32,196 bases of DNA from Bradyrhizobium sp. AT1 (GTDB lineage: Bacteria; Pseudomonadota; Alphaproteobacteria; Rhizobiales; Xanthobacteraceae), in contig NZ_JXDL01000001.1 of the NCBI RefSeq assembly GCF_001590795.1, positions 2,826,181 through 2,858,376 of the forward strand. Reading direction: 5' to 3'. This document shows positions 22,620-32,056 of this stretch, one piece after another (positions within the stretch are counted from its first letter, which is position 1; the number at the start of each line of letters is the position of its first letter). The position numbers and the translations under genes are program-made. The notes beneath the pieces are model-generated. The model saw only the letters and a program-made list of their open reading frames with translations, was not told the DNA's origin and ran no database searches.

Positions 22620-23753
22620 ATGAAATCGCCGATCTGCGACATGCTGGGAATCGAGTTCCCGCTGCTGGCCTTCAGCCATTGCCGCGACGTCGTCGCCGCC
22701 GTCAGCCGCGCGGGCGGCTTTGGCGTGCTCGGCGCCACCGTGCACACGCCCGATACGCTCGAGCGCGAGCTGAGATGGATCGACGATCACGTCGACGGAA
22801 AACCCTACGGCATCGACGTGCTGATCCCCGAGAACATCTCCACGTCAGGCGAGAAGGACGTCACCTGGAAGAGCCTGGAGGCACGCGTGCCGCAGGAGCA
22901 CCGCGCCTACACGCGCGAGCTCCTGAAGAAATACGACATGGAGCTGACGAGCACGGAGGTCGCGGCCGATCAGCCGCAGCCGTTCGACGGCAAGACGGCG
23001 CTGCAATTGCTCGAAGTGTCCTTCAATCATCCGATCCGCCTGATCGCCAATGCGCTGGGGGTGCCGCCGAAGGCGATGATCGAGATGGGCAAGAGGCACG
23101 GCGTACCGGTCGCAGCGCTGGTCGGCGCCAAGGAGCACGCGCTGCGCCAGGTCGCGGCCGGCGTCGATATTCTCGTGGTGCAGGGCACCGAGGCCGGTGG
23201 CCATTGCGGCGAGGTCTCGACCATGGTGCTGGTGCCGGAGGTGATCAAGGCGATCAAGCCCATTCGCGACGTGCCGGTGCTGGCCGCCGGCGGCATCATG
23301 ACGGGACGGCAGATGGCGGCCTGCATGGCGATGGGCGCGGCCGGCGCCTGGACCGGCTCGGTGTGGCTTGCGACGGTGGAAGCCGAAACGACAGAGATCT
23401 TCCGCGAGAAGATGATCGCGGCATCCTCGCGCGACGCGGTGCGCTCGAAGGGCCGCACCGGCAAGCCGGCGCGGCAACTCCGCTCGGTCTGGACCGATGC
23501 CTGGGATCGTGCGCCTGATAGCCCGGGCGCGCTGCCGATGCCGCTGCAAAGCATCATCAGCCGCGATGCCTTCAATTCGATCGACCGCGCGGCCGCGAGC
23601 GGCAATGCGAGGGCGCGCGACCTCGTCAGCTATTTCGTCGGCCAGGGTGTCGGACTGATCGACAGCGTGAAGTCGGCCGGTGCGGTGGTGCAGGAGTTCA
23701 AGGAAGAGTTCGCCGAAGCCGTCGAGCACATGAATGCGCTGGTGGCGGAGTAG
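22620..23753 (+). CDS. Nitronate monooxygenase (2-nitropropane dioxygenase) family
   Basis: A 377-residue FMN-dependent TIM-barrel protein. The family signature GTEAGGHCG at 189-197 includes the catalytic-position His195. VLAAGGIMTGRQMAACMAMGAAGAWTGS at 220-247 binds the FMN phosphate. An N-terminal FPLLAFSHCRDVVAAVSRAGGFGVLG strand-helix opens the barrel. True members oxidise alkyl nitronates or propionate 3-nitronate, but many are annotated by fold only, and some act as enoyl reductases or other FMN enzymes. ATG 22620 is taken because GGGAGCGAGAG precedes it and MKSPICDMLGIE is the usual beginning. The next gene on the strand is the thiolase-like protein, after a 197-base gap with a repeat. 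The reaction in this cell is open. Confidence 0.88.
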   Translation: MKSPICDMLGIEFPLLAFSHCRDVVAAVSRAGGFGVLGATVHTPDTLERELRWIDDHVDGKPYGIDVLIPENISTSGEKDVTWKSLEARVPQEHRAYTRELLKKYDMELTSTEVAADQPQPFDGKTALQLLEVSFNHPIRLIANALGVPPKAMIEMGKRHGVPVAALVGAKEHALRQVAAGVDILVVQGTEAGGHCGEVSTMVLVPEVIKAIKPIRDVPVLAAGGIMTGRQMAACMAMGAAGAWTGSVWLATVEAETTEIFREKMIAASSRDAVRSKGRTGKPARQLRSVWTDAWDRAPDSPGALPMPLQSIISRDAFNSIDRAAASGNARARDLVSYFVGQGVGLIDSVKSAGAVVQEFKEEFAEAVEHMNALVAE

Positions 23754-23782
23754 TTGCATGTGGCTCGCGTGGTGTCCGCGGC

Positions 23783-23928
23783 CCATCCTTCGAGGCTCCC
23801 GATGGGGCGCCGCGCGCCCCATCACTCGCACCTCCAGCGACGATGGCTTTGCCATCGCGCAGGGATGACGCTGTCTGTGTAGCCGTCATCCTGAGGTGCC
23901 GTAGCGCAGCGAAGGCCTCGAAGGACGA
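23783..23928. repeat. Inverted repeat CATCCTTCGAGG...CCTCGAAGGACG
   Basis: Outer inverted ends enclose further palindromes (GGGGCGCCGCGCGCCCC and GCGACGATGGCTTTGCCATCGCG) and a GTCATCCTGAGG motif. It nearly fills the gap between two co-directional genes and is related to the fragment at 5760-5835. Confidence 0.75.
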
Positions 23929-23950
23929 CGGCGTGCCCGAGATCTGAAAC

Positions 23951-25474
23951 ATGAAGCAAGAAGAAATGACCAATATCCCCGAAGACCGCATCCCCGTCAT
24001 CGTCGGCATCGGCGAGATCGTCGACCGCCCGAAGGACATCGCCGCTGGCCTCGAGCCGCTCGATCTGCTCGAGCAGGCGCTGCGGCGCGCCGAAGCGGAC
24101 GCCGGCGCCAAATTGCTCGGCGAGGTGCAATCGCTCGACGTCGTGAACTTCCTGAGCTGGCGCTATCGCGATCCCGAGAAGCTGTTGGCGCAGCGTCTCG
24201 GCATCTCGCCGGCGCATTGCTATTACGGCCCGGTCGGCGGCGAGAGCCCGATCCGCTACCTCCACGAGGCGGCCAAGCGCATCGCGCGCGGCGAATGTAC
24301 CGTGGCGGCGGTCTGCGGCGCCGAGGCACAATCGACCGCGACCAAGGCGGAACGCGCCGGCGTCAAGCTGCCGTGGACGCCGTTCGCCCATGACGTCGAG
24401 GAGCCCAAGCGCGGCGCGGCGTTCCAGAAGCCGTTGGCGGTGAAGTTAGGGGTGTTCCGGCCGGTCACGGTCTATCCGTTCTACGAGGCCGCCTCCTCCG
24501 CGCATTGGGGCCAGACGCCGCGTGAGGCGATGGCGGAATCCGGCACGCTATGGTCGCGCTATTCGGAAGCCGCGGCGCAAAATCCCAATGCCTGGCTGAA
24601 GCGGCGCTATGCGCCCGAGGAGATCACGACGCCGACCGCTGACAACCGCCTGATCGCCTGGCCCTACAACAAGCTGATGGTGGCGAACCCCAGCGTCAAC
24701 ATGGGCGGCGCGCTGCTTCTGACGAGCCTTGCCAAGGCGCGTGCGCTCGGCATCGCCGAGGACAAGCTCGTCTATCCGCTCGGCGGCGCCTCGGCGGAAG
24801 AGCCGCGCGACTATCTGTTGCGCGATCAGTTTTACGAAAGCCATCCGCAGAACGCAGTGCTCAAGGCGGTGATGGACCTCGCCGACGGCGATGGCAAGAA
24901 GTTCGACGCGATCGAGCTCTACAGCTGCTTCCCCTGCGTGCCCAAGATGGCGCGGCGGACGCTGGGCCTCGGCGCCGACGTGCAGCCGACCGTGACCGGC
25001 GGCCTCACCTTCTTCGGCGCCCCGCTCAACACCTACATGACGCATGCGGCCTGCGCGATGGTGCGGCGCCTGCGCGACGGCGCCAAGCTCGGCCTGCTCT
25101 ACGGCCAGGGCGGCTTCGTCACCAAGCATCACGCGCTGCTGGTGGCAAAGGCGCCGCCGCGCGAGGCGCTGGCGCAGGAGACCAGCGTGCAAGGCGAGGC
25201 CGACCGCAACAAGCGCGCGGTGCCGGAGTTCGCAGGCGAGGCCTCGGGCAAGGGCAAGGTCGAGAGCTTTACGGTGCTCTACGGCCGCGGCGGCGAGGTC
25301 GAGCATGGCGTGGTGATGCTGCGAACGGCGGACGATCGCCGCACGCTGGCGCGGATTGCGGCGGGCGACAGCGCGACGCTGGCGCATCTGCTGAATATGG
25401 ATCGGACGCCGGTGGGGTCGGCCGGCGAGATCACGATGGCCGCGGACGGCGTGCCTGAGTGGCGGGTGGCGTGA
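23951..25474 (+). CDS. Thiolase-superfamily protein (acetyl-CoA acetyltransferase-like) without visible nucleophilic cysteine
   Basis: A 507-residue thiolase-fold protein with a C-terminal extension of about 100 residues from about 410, the add-on domain of the SCP-x-like acetyl-CoA acetyltransferase type. The N-terminal IPVIVGIGEIVDRP and the later NPSVNMGGALLLTSLAKARALG are family strands. Around residues 90-105, where thiolases have the nucleophilic cysteine, it reads GPVGGESPIRYL, so none is present. The later segments FFGAPLNTYMTHAACAMV and YGQGGFVTKHHA replace the GHP and CxGGG motifs. It may be a non-canonical or non-thiolytic member. ATG 23951 is used; ATG 23966, after AAGAAG, is equally likely. 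It is convergent with the efflux operon. Confidence 0.85.
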   Translation: MKQEEMTNIPEDRIPVIVGIGEIVDRPKDIAAGLEPLDLLEQALRRAEADAGAKLLGEVQSLDVVNFLSWRYRDPEKLLAQRLGISPAHCYYGPVGGESPIRYLHEAAKRIARGECTVAAVCGAEAQSTATKAERAGVKLPWTPFAHDVEEPKRGAAFQKPLAVKLGVFRPVTVYPFYEAASSAHWGQTPREAMAESGTLWSRYSEAAAQNPNAWLKRRYAPEEITTPTADNRLIAWPYNKLMVANPSVNMGGALLLTSLAKARALGIAEDKLVYPLGGASAEEPRDYLLRDQFYESHPQNAVLKAVMDLADGDGKKFDAIELYSCFPCVPKMARRTLGLGADVQPTVTGGLTFFGAPLNTYMTHAACAMVRRLRDGAKLGLLYGQGGFVTKHHALLVAKAPPREALAQETSVQGEADRNKRAVPEFAGEASGKGKVESFTVLYGRGGEVEHGVVMLRTADDRRTLARIAAGDSATLAHLLNMDRTPVGSAGEITMAADGVPEWRVA

Positions 25475-25478
25475 TCTC

Positions 25479-25569
25479 GTAGGGTGGGCAAAGCGAAGCG
25501 TGCCCACCATCTTCATGTGATCCGGAAAGATTCGTGGGCACGGCGCAAGAGCGCCTTTGCCCACCCTAC
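25479..25569. repeat. Palindromic repeat GTAGGGTGGGCAAAG...CTTTGCCCACCCTAC
   Basis: Perfect 15-base inverted ends, with inner GCGTGCCCACC/CGTGGGCACG arms. It lies between convergent genes (stops at 25474 and 25598). Confidence 0.87.
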
Positions 25570-25597
25570 GAGACTGGCGTCGTGGCGAGAGACCGCC

Positions 25598-26794
25598 TCA
25601 CCCCTTCGGCGGCTGCTTCTCCGACGCGGTGGCCGGCTTGGCCTTGGCGCCGACCACACGCACCGCATCGCCGTCGGAGAGGCCGTCCGGCGGCGCGGTG
25701 ATGACGCGGTCATCCGCGGCGATGCCCGAGGCGAGCTCGATCTCGCGGCCGAGGTCGCGGGCGATGGTCACGGGCTTGAACAGCACCTTGTCATCGGCAC
25801 CGACGGTGGCAACGCGCAGGCCGTTGCTGTTGAAGATCAGCGCGCTGGCGGGGATGCTGAGCGGCGCGGAATCGCGCTGGAGGTTCAGCTTCACGCTGGC
25901 ATAGCCGCCGGGCATCAGTTCTCCGTTCGAATTATCCAGCCCGAGCTGCATGCGCGTGGTGCCGGAGGCGACGTCGACGGCCTGCGAGGAGGCCTCCACC
26001 GTCGCCTGGAAATTGCGGTTTGGATATTCGGGCAGCGTGATCGTCGCCTTGGCGCCGATCTTGATGGCGGGCACGTAATTCTGGGGCACGTTGACGTAGA
26101 CGCGCAGCTTGGTGATGTCGGAGACCACGAACATCGCAGGTCCTGAGCCGCCGCCGGCATTGATCAGGGCGCCGACATCGGTGTCGCGCGCGGTGACGAC
26201 GCCGTCGAACGGCGCGGTGATCTTCTTGTAGCCCGCGAGCGCCTCCAGCCGCTCGACATTGGCCTGTCCCGAGCGAACCGCCGCGTTCTTGTTGGAGAGA
26301 TCGGCGGTGCGCTCGTCGATCTCCTGCGCGGAGACGAAGTTGGAGGCGACCAGGGTCTTGCGGCGGTTGAGGGTTGCTTCCGACAGCTTGGCGCTGGATT
26401 GCTGACTGGCGAGGTCGGCTTTGGCCTGCAGCAATTGCTGATCGAGATCGGGCGCCTCGATCTCGGCGATCACCTGACCGGCCTTCACGCGCGCACCGAT
26501 ATCGGCGCTCCAGCTCTTGAGATAGCCGGGGACGCGGGCAAAGATCGGAGCGCGATAATAGGCTTCCAGCCGGCCCGGCAGATCGATGGTGGCGTTGAGC
26601 GCCTTGGCGCTCGGTAGCGTCACCGCGACACTGGGCACGGCCTGGTCATCGGTCCATTCCTTCAATCTGGAGCCCTGCTCCTCGCGGGCGCGGATGCCGG
26701 TGCCGACGACGAGACCCGCCGCAATCAGCGCCACCACGCCGAAGATGCCCAGTTTCCGGTGCGAGACCGGGGAGCGGGGTTCAGTGGGCGACAT
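25598..26794 (-). CDS. RND efflux system periplasmic adaptor (membrane fusion) subunit
   Basis: A 398-residue adaptor that links an RND pump to an outer-membrane channel. A single N-terminal membrane helix is at about 15-34 (LGIFGVVALIAAGLVVGTGI), with no lipobox cysteine. The first lipoyl half is near 75-110 (GYLKSWSADIGARVKAGQVI). A coiled-coil hairpin at about 112-185 follows, then the second lipoyl half YKKITAPFDGVVTARDTDVGALI. A beta-barrel and a membrane-proximal domain complete it. Its ATG overlaps the last 14 bases of the pump gene, so translation is coupled and the pump comes first, the reverse of the common order. The tail after about 380 is Lys/Pro/Ala-rich. Substrate unknown. Confidence 0.93.
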   Translation of the reverse strand: MSPTEPRSPVSHRKLGIFGVVALIAAGLVVGTGIRAREEQGSRLKEWTDDQAVPSVAVTLPSAKALNATIDLPGRLEAYYRAPIFARVPGYLKSWSADIGARVKAGQVIAEIEAPDLDQQLLQAKADLASQQSSAKLSEATLNRRKTLVASNFVSAQEIDERTADLSNKNAAVRSGQANVERLEALAGYKKITAPFDGVVTARDTDVGALINAGGGSGPAMFVVSDITKLRVYVNVPQNYVPAIKIGAKATITLPEYPNRNFQATVEASSQAVDVASGTTRMQLGLDNSNGELMPGGYASVKLNLQRDSAPLSIPASALIFNSNGLRVATVGADDKVLFKPVTIARDLGREIELASGIAADDRVITAPPDGLSDGDAVRVVGAKAKPATASEKQPPKG

Positions 26795-29700
26795 ACGGGG
26801 TCTCCGATGAGGCGGCGGCTTTGGCGCCTTGTTTCTTGTGGACCATGCTGAATACCACGGGAACGAACATCAGCGTGGCAAAGGTTGCAAAGATCAGGCC
26901 GCCGATCACGGCGCGGCCAAGTGGCGCGTTCTGCTCGCCGCCCTCGCCCAGCCCAAGCGCCATCGGCGCCATGCCGATGATCATCGCGAGCGCGGTCATC
27001 AGCACCGGGCGGAACCGGACGAAGCCGGCTTCCAGCGCCGCGGCGACGGGATCGCCGAGCTCGGCATAGCGCTCGCGGGCAAAGGAGATCACGAGCACGC
27101 TGTTGGCGGTGGCGACGCCCATGCACATGATGGCGCCGGTGAGCGCGGGGACCGACAGCGTGGTCCCGGTCGTAAACAACATCCAGACGATTCCGGCGAG
27201 CGCGGCCGGCAGCGCCGTGATGATCACGAACGGATCGGACCAGGACTGGAAGTTCACGACGATCAGGAAGTAGATCAGCACGACAGCCCCGAGCAAGCCG
27301 AACAGCAGGCCGGCGAAAGCGCTGTTCATGGTCTGCACCTGGCCGAGCAGCACCACGGAGGACCCCTTCGGCACCTCCTTGGCGGTGTCGGCAATCAACT
27401 GGCGGATATCGGCGGCAACCGCGCCGAGATCGCGACCCGAGGTCGTCGCGAAGATCTGAACCATGGACTGGATGTCGTACTGAGACACCACGGCGCTCGA
27501 GGCCGAGCGCTTGATGTCGGCGATACCGCCGAGGATCGGCGACTGGGCATTACCGGCCGCGGTGATCGGCAGCGTCTGCAGCGCGCTGAGCGAGTCGATC
27601 TGGTATTGCGGCGTCTGCATCACGATCGAATAGGACACGCCGTTGTCCGGATTTAGGTAGTAGGTCGGCGCGACCTGCGAGGAGCCGGCGAGATTGACGA
27701 CGAGGCTGTTGGTGACGTCGCGCTCGGTCAGGCCGACATATTGCGCGCGGGTGCGGTCGACATCGATGTTGAAGGTCGGCGCGTTCGGCGATTGCTGGAT
27801 GCGCGCATCGGCGACGCCGGGAATCTTGCGGACCTTGGCCAGCAGGCTGTTGGCGTAGGCGAAGTTCGCGGCGAGATTGGCGCCGCGGATCTGCAGGTCG
27901 ATCGGCGCAGGCGCACCGAAATTCAGGATCTGGCTGACGATGTCCGCGGGCAGGAAGGCGAAGCTGACGCCGGGGAACAGGCGCGGCAGCTGCTCGCGCA
28001 GCACCTTCACGTGCTCCTCGGTCGGCTTGTGGCCTTCTTTCAGCTTGATCTGGATGTCGCCGTCCTGCGGGCCGATCACGCCGGTGTTGTTGTAGGTCAT
28101 GTTGATGCCGGAGATCGGCATGCCGATGTTGTCGGTCATGGTCTCGATCTCGCCCGGGATCAGCTTGCGGACCGCCTTCTGCACGTCGGCGAGCTGGTTG
28201 GCGGTCTCCTCGACGCGGGTGCCGACTTGGGTGCGGACATGCATCAGGATGTTGCCGGCATCGACCGCGGGGAAGAAGTTGCGCCCGAGGAACGGCACCA
28301 GCGCAAAGGACGCGCCGACCACGCAGATGAAGCCGATCACGAACACGGCGCGGTGCGCCAGCGCAAGGCCGAGGAAGTCATGGTAGCCGCCGCGAATACG
28401 CTCGAACCTTGCCTCGAAACCGCGCTGGAACCAGACCAGCGGATTGCGCGATGTCGGCGGCCCGCCTTCGTGATGGACATGCGCCTGCAGCAGATAGTTC
28501 GCCATGGTCGGCACCAGCGTGCGCGACAGGATGAAGGACCAGATCATCGCGAACATCACGGCTTCCGCCATCGGCACGAACAGGAAGCGCGCGACGCCCG
28601 AGAGGAAGAACATCGGCACGAACACGATGCAGATGCACAGCAGCGACACGAAAGCCGGCGTCACGATCTGGTTGGCGCCGTCGAGGATCGACTGCTCGAC
28701 CGGCTTGCCCTGCTCCAGATGGTAATTGATGTTCTCGATCGTCACGGTGGCGTCGTCGACCAGGATGCCGACCGCCAGCGCGAGGCCGCCGAGCGTCATG
28801 ATGTTGAGCGTCTCGCCGATCGCCGACAGCATGATGATGGCACCCAGCACCGAGAGCGGGATCGAGACCGCAATGATGATGGTGGAGCGCCAGCTGCCGA
28901 GGAACAACAGGATCATGACGCTGGTCAGCAGCGCCGCGATCACGCCCTCGACGGCGACGCCTTGGATCGCGCCGCGGACGAACACCGACTGGTCGCCGAT
29001 GAAGCCGATCTTCAGCGCGTCGGGAAGCTGGTCCTTGACGTCGATCACCTTCTGCTTGATGCCGGCGATGATGTCGAGCGTCGAGGTCGCGCCCGCCTTC
29101 AGCACCATCATCAGCACCGAGCGGTTGCCGTCGACATGGACGATGTTGGTCTGCGGCGGATTGCCGTCGCGTACGCTCGCAACGTCGCGCACATAGACCA
29201 TCGCGCCGTTGACGGTGCGGATCGGCAGATTGCCGAGCTCGTCGATCTTCAGCGGCGAGTTGTTGAGCTGGATGTTGTATTCGAACTGGCCGATCTTCTG
29301 GGTGCCGACCGGCGTGATCAGGTTTTGCGCGGCGAGCGCATTGGCGACGTCCTGGCCGGAGAGCCCACGGGCCTGGAGTGCGGTGGGGTCGAGATCGATC
29401 GTAACCTGGCGCTGCTTGCCGCCGAACGGATAGGGGATCGCCGCGCCGGGCACGGTGACCAGCGGCGTGCGCAGCTGGTTGATGCCGATATCGGCGAGGT
29501 TCTGCTCGGTCAAGCCGTCGCCCGACAGCGCCACCTGGATGATCGGCACGGTCGAGGCGGAGTAGTTCAGGATCAAGGGCGGGGTCGCGCCCGGCGGCAT
29601 CTGCTTGATCAGCGTCTGCGAGATCGCGGTGACCTGCGCGTTGGCGGTGCGGATATCGACGTTGGGCTGGAAGAAGATCTTGATGATGCCAAAGCCGTTG

Positions 29701-29960
29701 TAGGAATTGGCCGTGATGTGCTCGATGTCGTTGACCGTGGTCGTCAGCGCGCGCTGGAACGGCGTCGTGATGCGGCCCGACATCTGGTCCGGCGGCAGCC
29801 CGGTGTACTGCCAGACCACGCCGATCACGGGAATGCGGATGTCCGGGAAGATGTCGGTCGGAGTCCGCAGCGCCGCGAGCGGTCCGATGATCAGCAGCAG
29901 AAGCGCCAGCACGACGAACGTATAGGGCCGGCTCAGGGCAATACGGACCAGAGCAATCAT
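26781..29960 (-). CDS. RND (HAE1/AcrB-like) efflux pump inner-membrane subunit
   Basis: A 1059-residue proton-driven pump with two repeated halves, each of six membrane helices and a large periplasmic loop. TM1 is at about 12-31. The TM4 proton pair Asp402-Asp403 (GILVDDATVTIENI) is intact and matches AcrB Asp407/408. The TM10 lysine of AcrB (Lys940) is replaced: GVATANSVLVISF puts Ala952 there by my alignment. ATG 29960 gives the usual MIALVRIALSRP beginning; TTG 29981 would add seven residues, and neither start has a strong ribosome site. No outer-membrane factor or regulator is next to it, so an OprM/TolC-like channel must be encoded elsewhere. It could export drugs, solvents or metabolites. 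Length and fold are standard. Confidence 0.95.
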   Translation of the reverse strand: MIALVRIALSRPYTFVVLALLLLIIGPLAALRTPTDIFPDIRIPVIGVVWQYTGLPPDQMSGRITTPFQRALTTTVNDIEHITANSYNGFGIIKIFFQPNVDIRTANAQVTAISQTLIKQMPPGATPPLILNYSASTVPIIQVALSGDGLTEQNLADIGINQLRTPLVTVPGAAIPYPFGGKQRQVTIDLDPTALQARGLSGQDVANALAAQNLITPVGTQKIGQFEYNIQLNNSPLKIDELGNLPIRTVNGAMVYVRDVASVRDGNPPQTNIVHVDGNRSVLMMVLKAGATSTLDIIAGIKQKVIDVKDQLPDALKIGFIGDQSVFVRGAIQGVAVEGVIAALLTSVMILLFLGSWRSTIIIAVSIPLSVLGAIIMLSAIGETLNIMTLGGLALAVGILVDDATVTIENINYHLEQGKPVEQSILDGANQIVTPAFVSLLCICIVFVPMFFLSGVARFLFVPMAEAVMFAMIWSFILSRTLVPTMANYLLQAHVHHEGGPPTSRNPLVWFQRGFEARFERIRGGYHDFLGLALAHRAVFVIGFICVVGASFALVPFLGRNFFPAVDAGNILMHVRTQVGTRVEETANQLADVQKAVRKLIPGEIETMTDNIGMPISGINMTYNNTGVIGPQDGDIQIKLKEGHKPTEEHVKVLREQLPRLFPGVSFAFLPADIVSQILNFGAPAPIDLQIRGANLAANFAYANSLLAKVRKIPGVADARIQQSPNAPTFNIDVDRTRAQYVGLTERDVTNSLVVNLAGSSQVAPTYYLNPDNGVSYSIVMQTPQYQIDSLSALQTLPITAAGNAQSPILGGIADIKRSASSAVVSQYDIQSMVQIFATTSGRDLGAVAADIRQLIADTAKEVPKGSSVVLLGQVQTMNSAFAGLLFGLLGAVVLIYFLIVVNFQSWSDPFVIITALPAALAGIVWMLFTTGTTLSVPALTGAIMCMGVATANSVLVISFARERYAELGDPVAAALEAGFVRFRPVLMTALAMIIGMAPMALGLGEGGEQNAPLGRAVIGGLIFATFATLMFVPVVFSMVHKKQGAKAAASSETPYVAH

Positions 29961-30128
29961 GCGCCAGGCAATCCAGGTCAAACGAGACTACGGAAGCCGC
30001 CCCCACGGCGATCCCCATTCCCCTTTACCCGAGCACCGCCGGAAACGCTAATAACCAGAACTATCCTGCATTCACTTCCCTGCTACCGCACTGCAAAATC
30101 GACATCACAGCCATGCGGTGGCCCTGTC

Positions 30129-31823
30129 TCAGGCGGCGCGGACGGAGTTCAGGAACTTGCCGACCTCGAGCTTGAGTCGGTTGGAATCGCGCGACAGCAT
30201 CTGCGCCGCCGACAGCACCTGCGAGGACGCCGAGCCGGTTTCGGAGGCGCCGCGCTGGACGTCGCCGACATTGGACGAGACCTGCTGGGTGCCGTGGGCG
30301 GCCTGCTGAACGTTGCGGGCGATTTCCTGGGTTGCGGCGCCCTGCTGCTCCACGGCCGCCGCGATCGCCGAAGCGATCTCCGACAGGCGCGCGATGGTGC
30401 CGCTGATCTCGCCGATGGCGCTGACCGAATCCTGCGTCGCCGCCTGAATGCCGCCGACCTGCTGGCCGATCTCGCCGGTGGCCTTGGCCGTCTGCTCGGC
30501 GAGCGCCTTGACCTCGGAGGCCACGACGGCAAAGCCGCGTCCGGCCTCACCCGCCCGAGCCGCCTCGATCGTCGCATTGAGCGCCAGCAGATTGGTCTGG
30601 CCGGCGATCGCGTTGATCAGCTCGACGACGTCGCCGATCCGCGATGCGGCCCTCGACAATTCGCTGACACGTTCGGTGGTGGCATGCGCCTGGCTGACGG
30701 CCTCGCTCGCGATGCGCGAGGAGTCCTGCACCTGGCGGCCGATCTCGCGCACCGAGGACGACATTTCTTCGGCGGCCGACGCCACCGAGTGGACGTTGGT
30801 GGAGGCTGCTTCCGAGCCGGTTGCGACGGCCGTCGCCAATTCCTGCGCCCGCCCAGCGGTCGAGGACAGCGTCGAGGCCGAAGCCTCGAGCTCGGTTGCA
30901 GCCGACGACACGGTCTCGACGATCTCGCCGATCGCAGCCTCGAAGCCGTCGGCAAGCTTGGTCATGTCGGATTTGCGCTGTGTCTCGGCGCGGCGCTGCA
31001 CCGCCTGCACCTCGTCGCGGCTGAAGCGGATGATGGTCTGGACGGTCTGAAGGTTGCGCAGTGCCTCGCCGATCTCGTCGTCGCGCTCGATCACGATGCG
31101 GTTGTCGAGCTTGTCCTGCACGAGGTTGACCAGGGTGTCGTTGAGCTGCTGCATCGGCCCCTGAATCGCGCGCATGGTTGCAAGGCCCGCGAAGCAGACG
31201 ATCGCGGCGCCGACGACAGCCAGCGCCGACAGGATCAGGCTGGATGAACCGCCGGAGGCGAGCGCGCCGCCGATGCCGAGCGCGAGCATGAACAGCGCCT
31301 GGAGTGCCATCGTGGTGACGAGCCGCGCCTTCAGCGTGCCGGTGAAGATACTGAAGCGGTCGAGCCACGAGCGGCGACGGATGATGCCGGCGTCGATGCG
31401 GTAGCCATGCGGCTTCTTCTCGCGGATCGCGGCGTAGACCTGTTCGGCGAGCTTGCGCTGGTCGGCCGGCAGTTTGGTACGGATCGAGGTGTAGCCCTTG
31501 ACCTGGCCGTTCTCCCGGATCGGCGAGGCCGTCGCCAGCACCCAGTAGAAGTCGCCGTTCTTGCGGCGGTTTTTCACCGCGCCGAGCCACGGCTTGCCGG
31601 CCTTCAGCGTGTCCCAGAGATTGTCGAACGCCTCCGGCGGCATGTCGGGATGACGGACGATGTTGTGCGGCTGCCCCATCAGCTCCGCCGACGTGAAGCC
31701 AGCGGCCGCGATGAAATCCTCGTTGAAGAAGCTGAGCTTGCCCTTGAGATCGGTCCGCGAGACGATCAGCGTTTCGTCGCTGACGGGATATTCGACATCG
31801 GTGACGGGAAGATTCTTGCGCAT
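30129..31823 (-). CDS. Aer-like methyl-accepting chemotaxis protein with N-terminal PAS domain
   Basis: A 564-residue receptor. Residues 15-118 are a PAS domain of the Aer kind ([46 protein letters not shown]), which in Aer binds FAD and senses redox state. Two membrane helices at about 168-188 and 194-214 have a very short link, so there is no periplasmic sensor. A HAMP-like segment follows to about 270. The signalling coiled coil has its hairpin tip at 407-435 ([20 protein letters not shown]), where CheA and CheW bind. No NWETF-like tail is seen. ATG 31823 has GGGGG upstream and starts the protein as in Aer; 31880 would add 19 residues. A second receptor gene lies upstream on the same strand. 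Confidence 0.94.
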   Translation of the reverse strand: MRKNLPVTDVEYPVSDETLIVSRTDLKGKLSFFNEDFIAAAGFTSAELMGQPHNIVRHPDMPPEAFDNLWDTLKAGKPWLGAVKNRRKNGDFYWVLATASPIRENGQVKGYTSIRTKLPADQRKLAEQVYAAIREKKPHGYRIDAGIIRRRSWLDRFSIFTGTLKARLVTTMALQALFMLALGIGGALASGGSSSLILSALAVVGAAIVCFAGLATMRAIQGPMQQLNDTLVNLVQDKLDNRIVIERDDEIGEALRNLQTVQTIIRFSRDEVQAVQRRAETQRKSDMTKLADGFEAAIGEIVETVSSAATELEASASTLSSTAGRAQELATAVATGSEAASTNVHSVASAAEEMSSSVREIGRQVQDSSRIASEAVSQAHATTERVSELSRAASRIGDVVELINAIAGQTNLLALNATIEAARAGEAGRGFAVVASEVKALAEQTAKATGEIGQQVGGIQAATQDSVSAIGEISGTIARLSEIASAIAAAVEQQGAATQEIARNVQQAAHGTQQVSSNVGDVQRGASETGSASSQVLSAAQMLSRDSNRLKLEVGKFLNSVRAA

Positions 31824-32011
31824 CAGGGCCCCCAAAAGATGGAATGCAATATCGATTATTCCAAACGGGACCGTCGCCAACGCGAAGCTGCCCTCGCCTC
31901 GATTGTCGTAAATCCGGTTTAACCATCAGTGAAAAGGCGCCACCCGTAACACTACGGGCGATCCCAGAGATTGCCACCTGCGGGCGATATCATCGCTACC
32001 GCAGACGCAGA

Positions 32012-32038
32012 ACGAGCGGCGCTTTCGGCGCCGCTCGT
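32012..32038 (-). terminator. Strong hairpin after the upstream chemoreceptor gene
   Basis: ACGAGCGGCGC and its exact complement form an 11-base stem with a 5-base loop, starting 18 bases after the stop at 32057. No clear T-run follows on either strand, so it may act with Rho or as an RNA-stabilising hairpin. Confidence 0.5.
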
Positions 32039-32056
32039 CGTTTGGCCGGTGCAGGT

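Noticed and set aside
1005..25569. CRISPR array formed by the repeats
   Set aside because: The repeats are spread singly over 25 kb, are inverted repeats with variable centres, and show no regular repeat-spacer pattern.
27741..31247. A 1168-codon open frame on the plus strand
   Set aside because: It runs antisense across the pump gene, the intergenic gap and the chemoreceptor gene. It is rich in Arg, Asp and His and shows no domain. Such frames come from high-GC codon bias opposite real genes.
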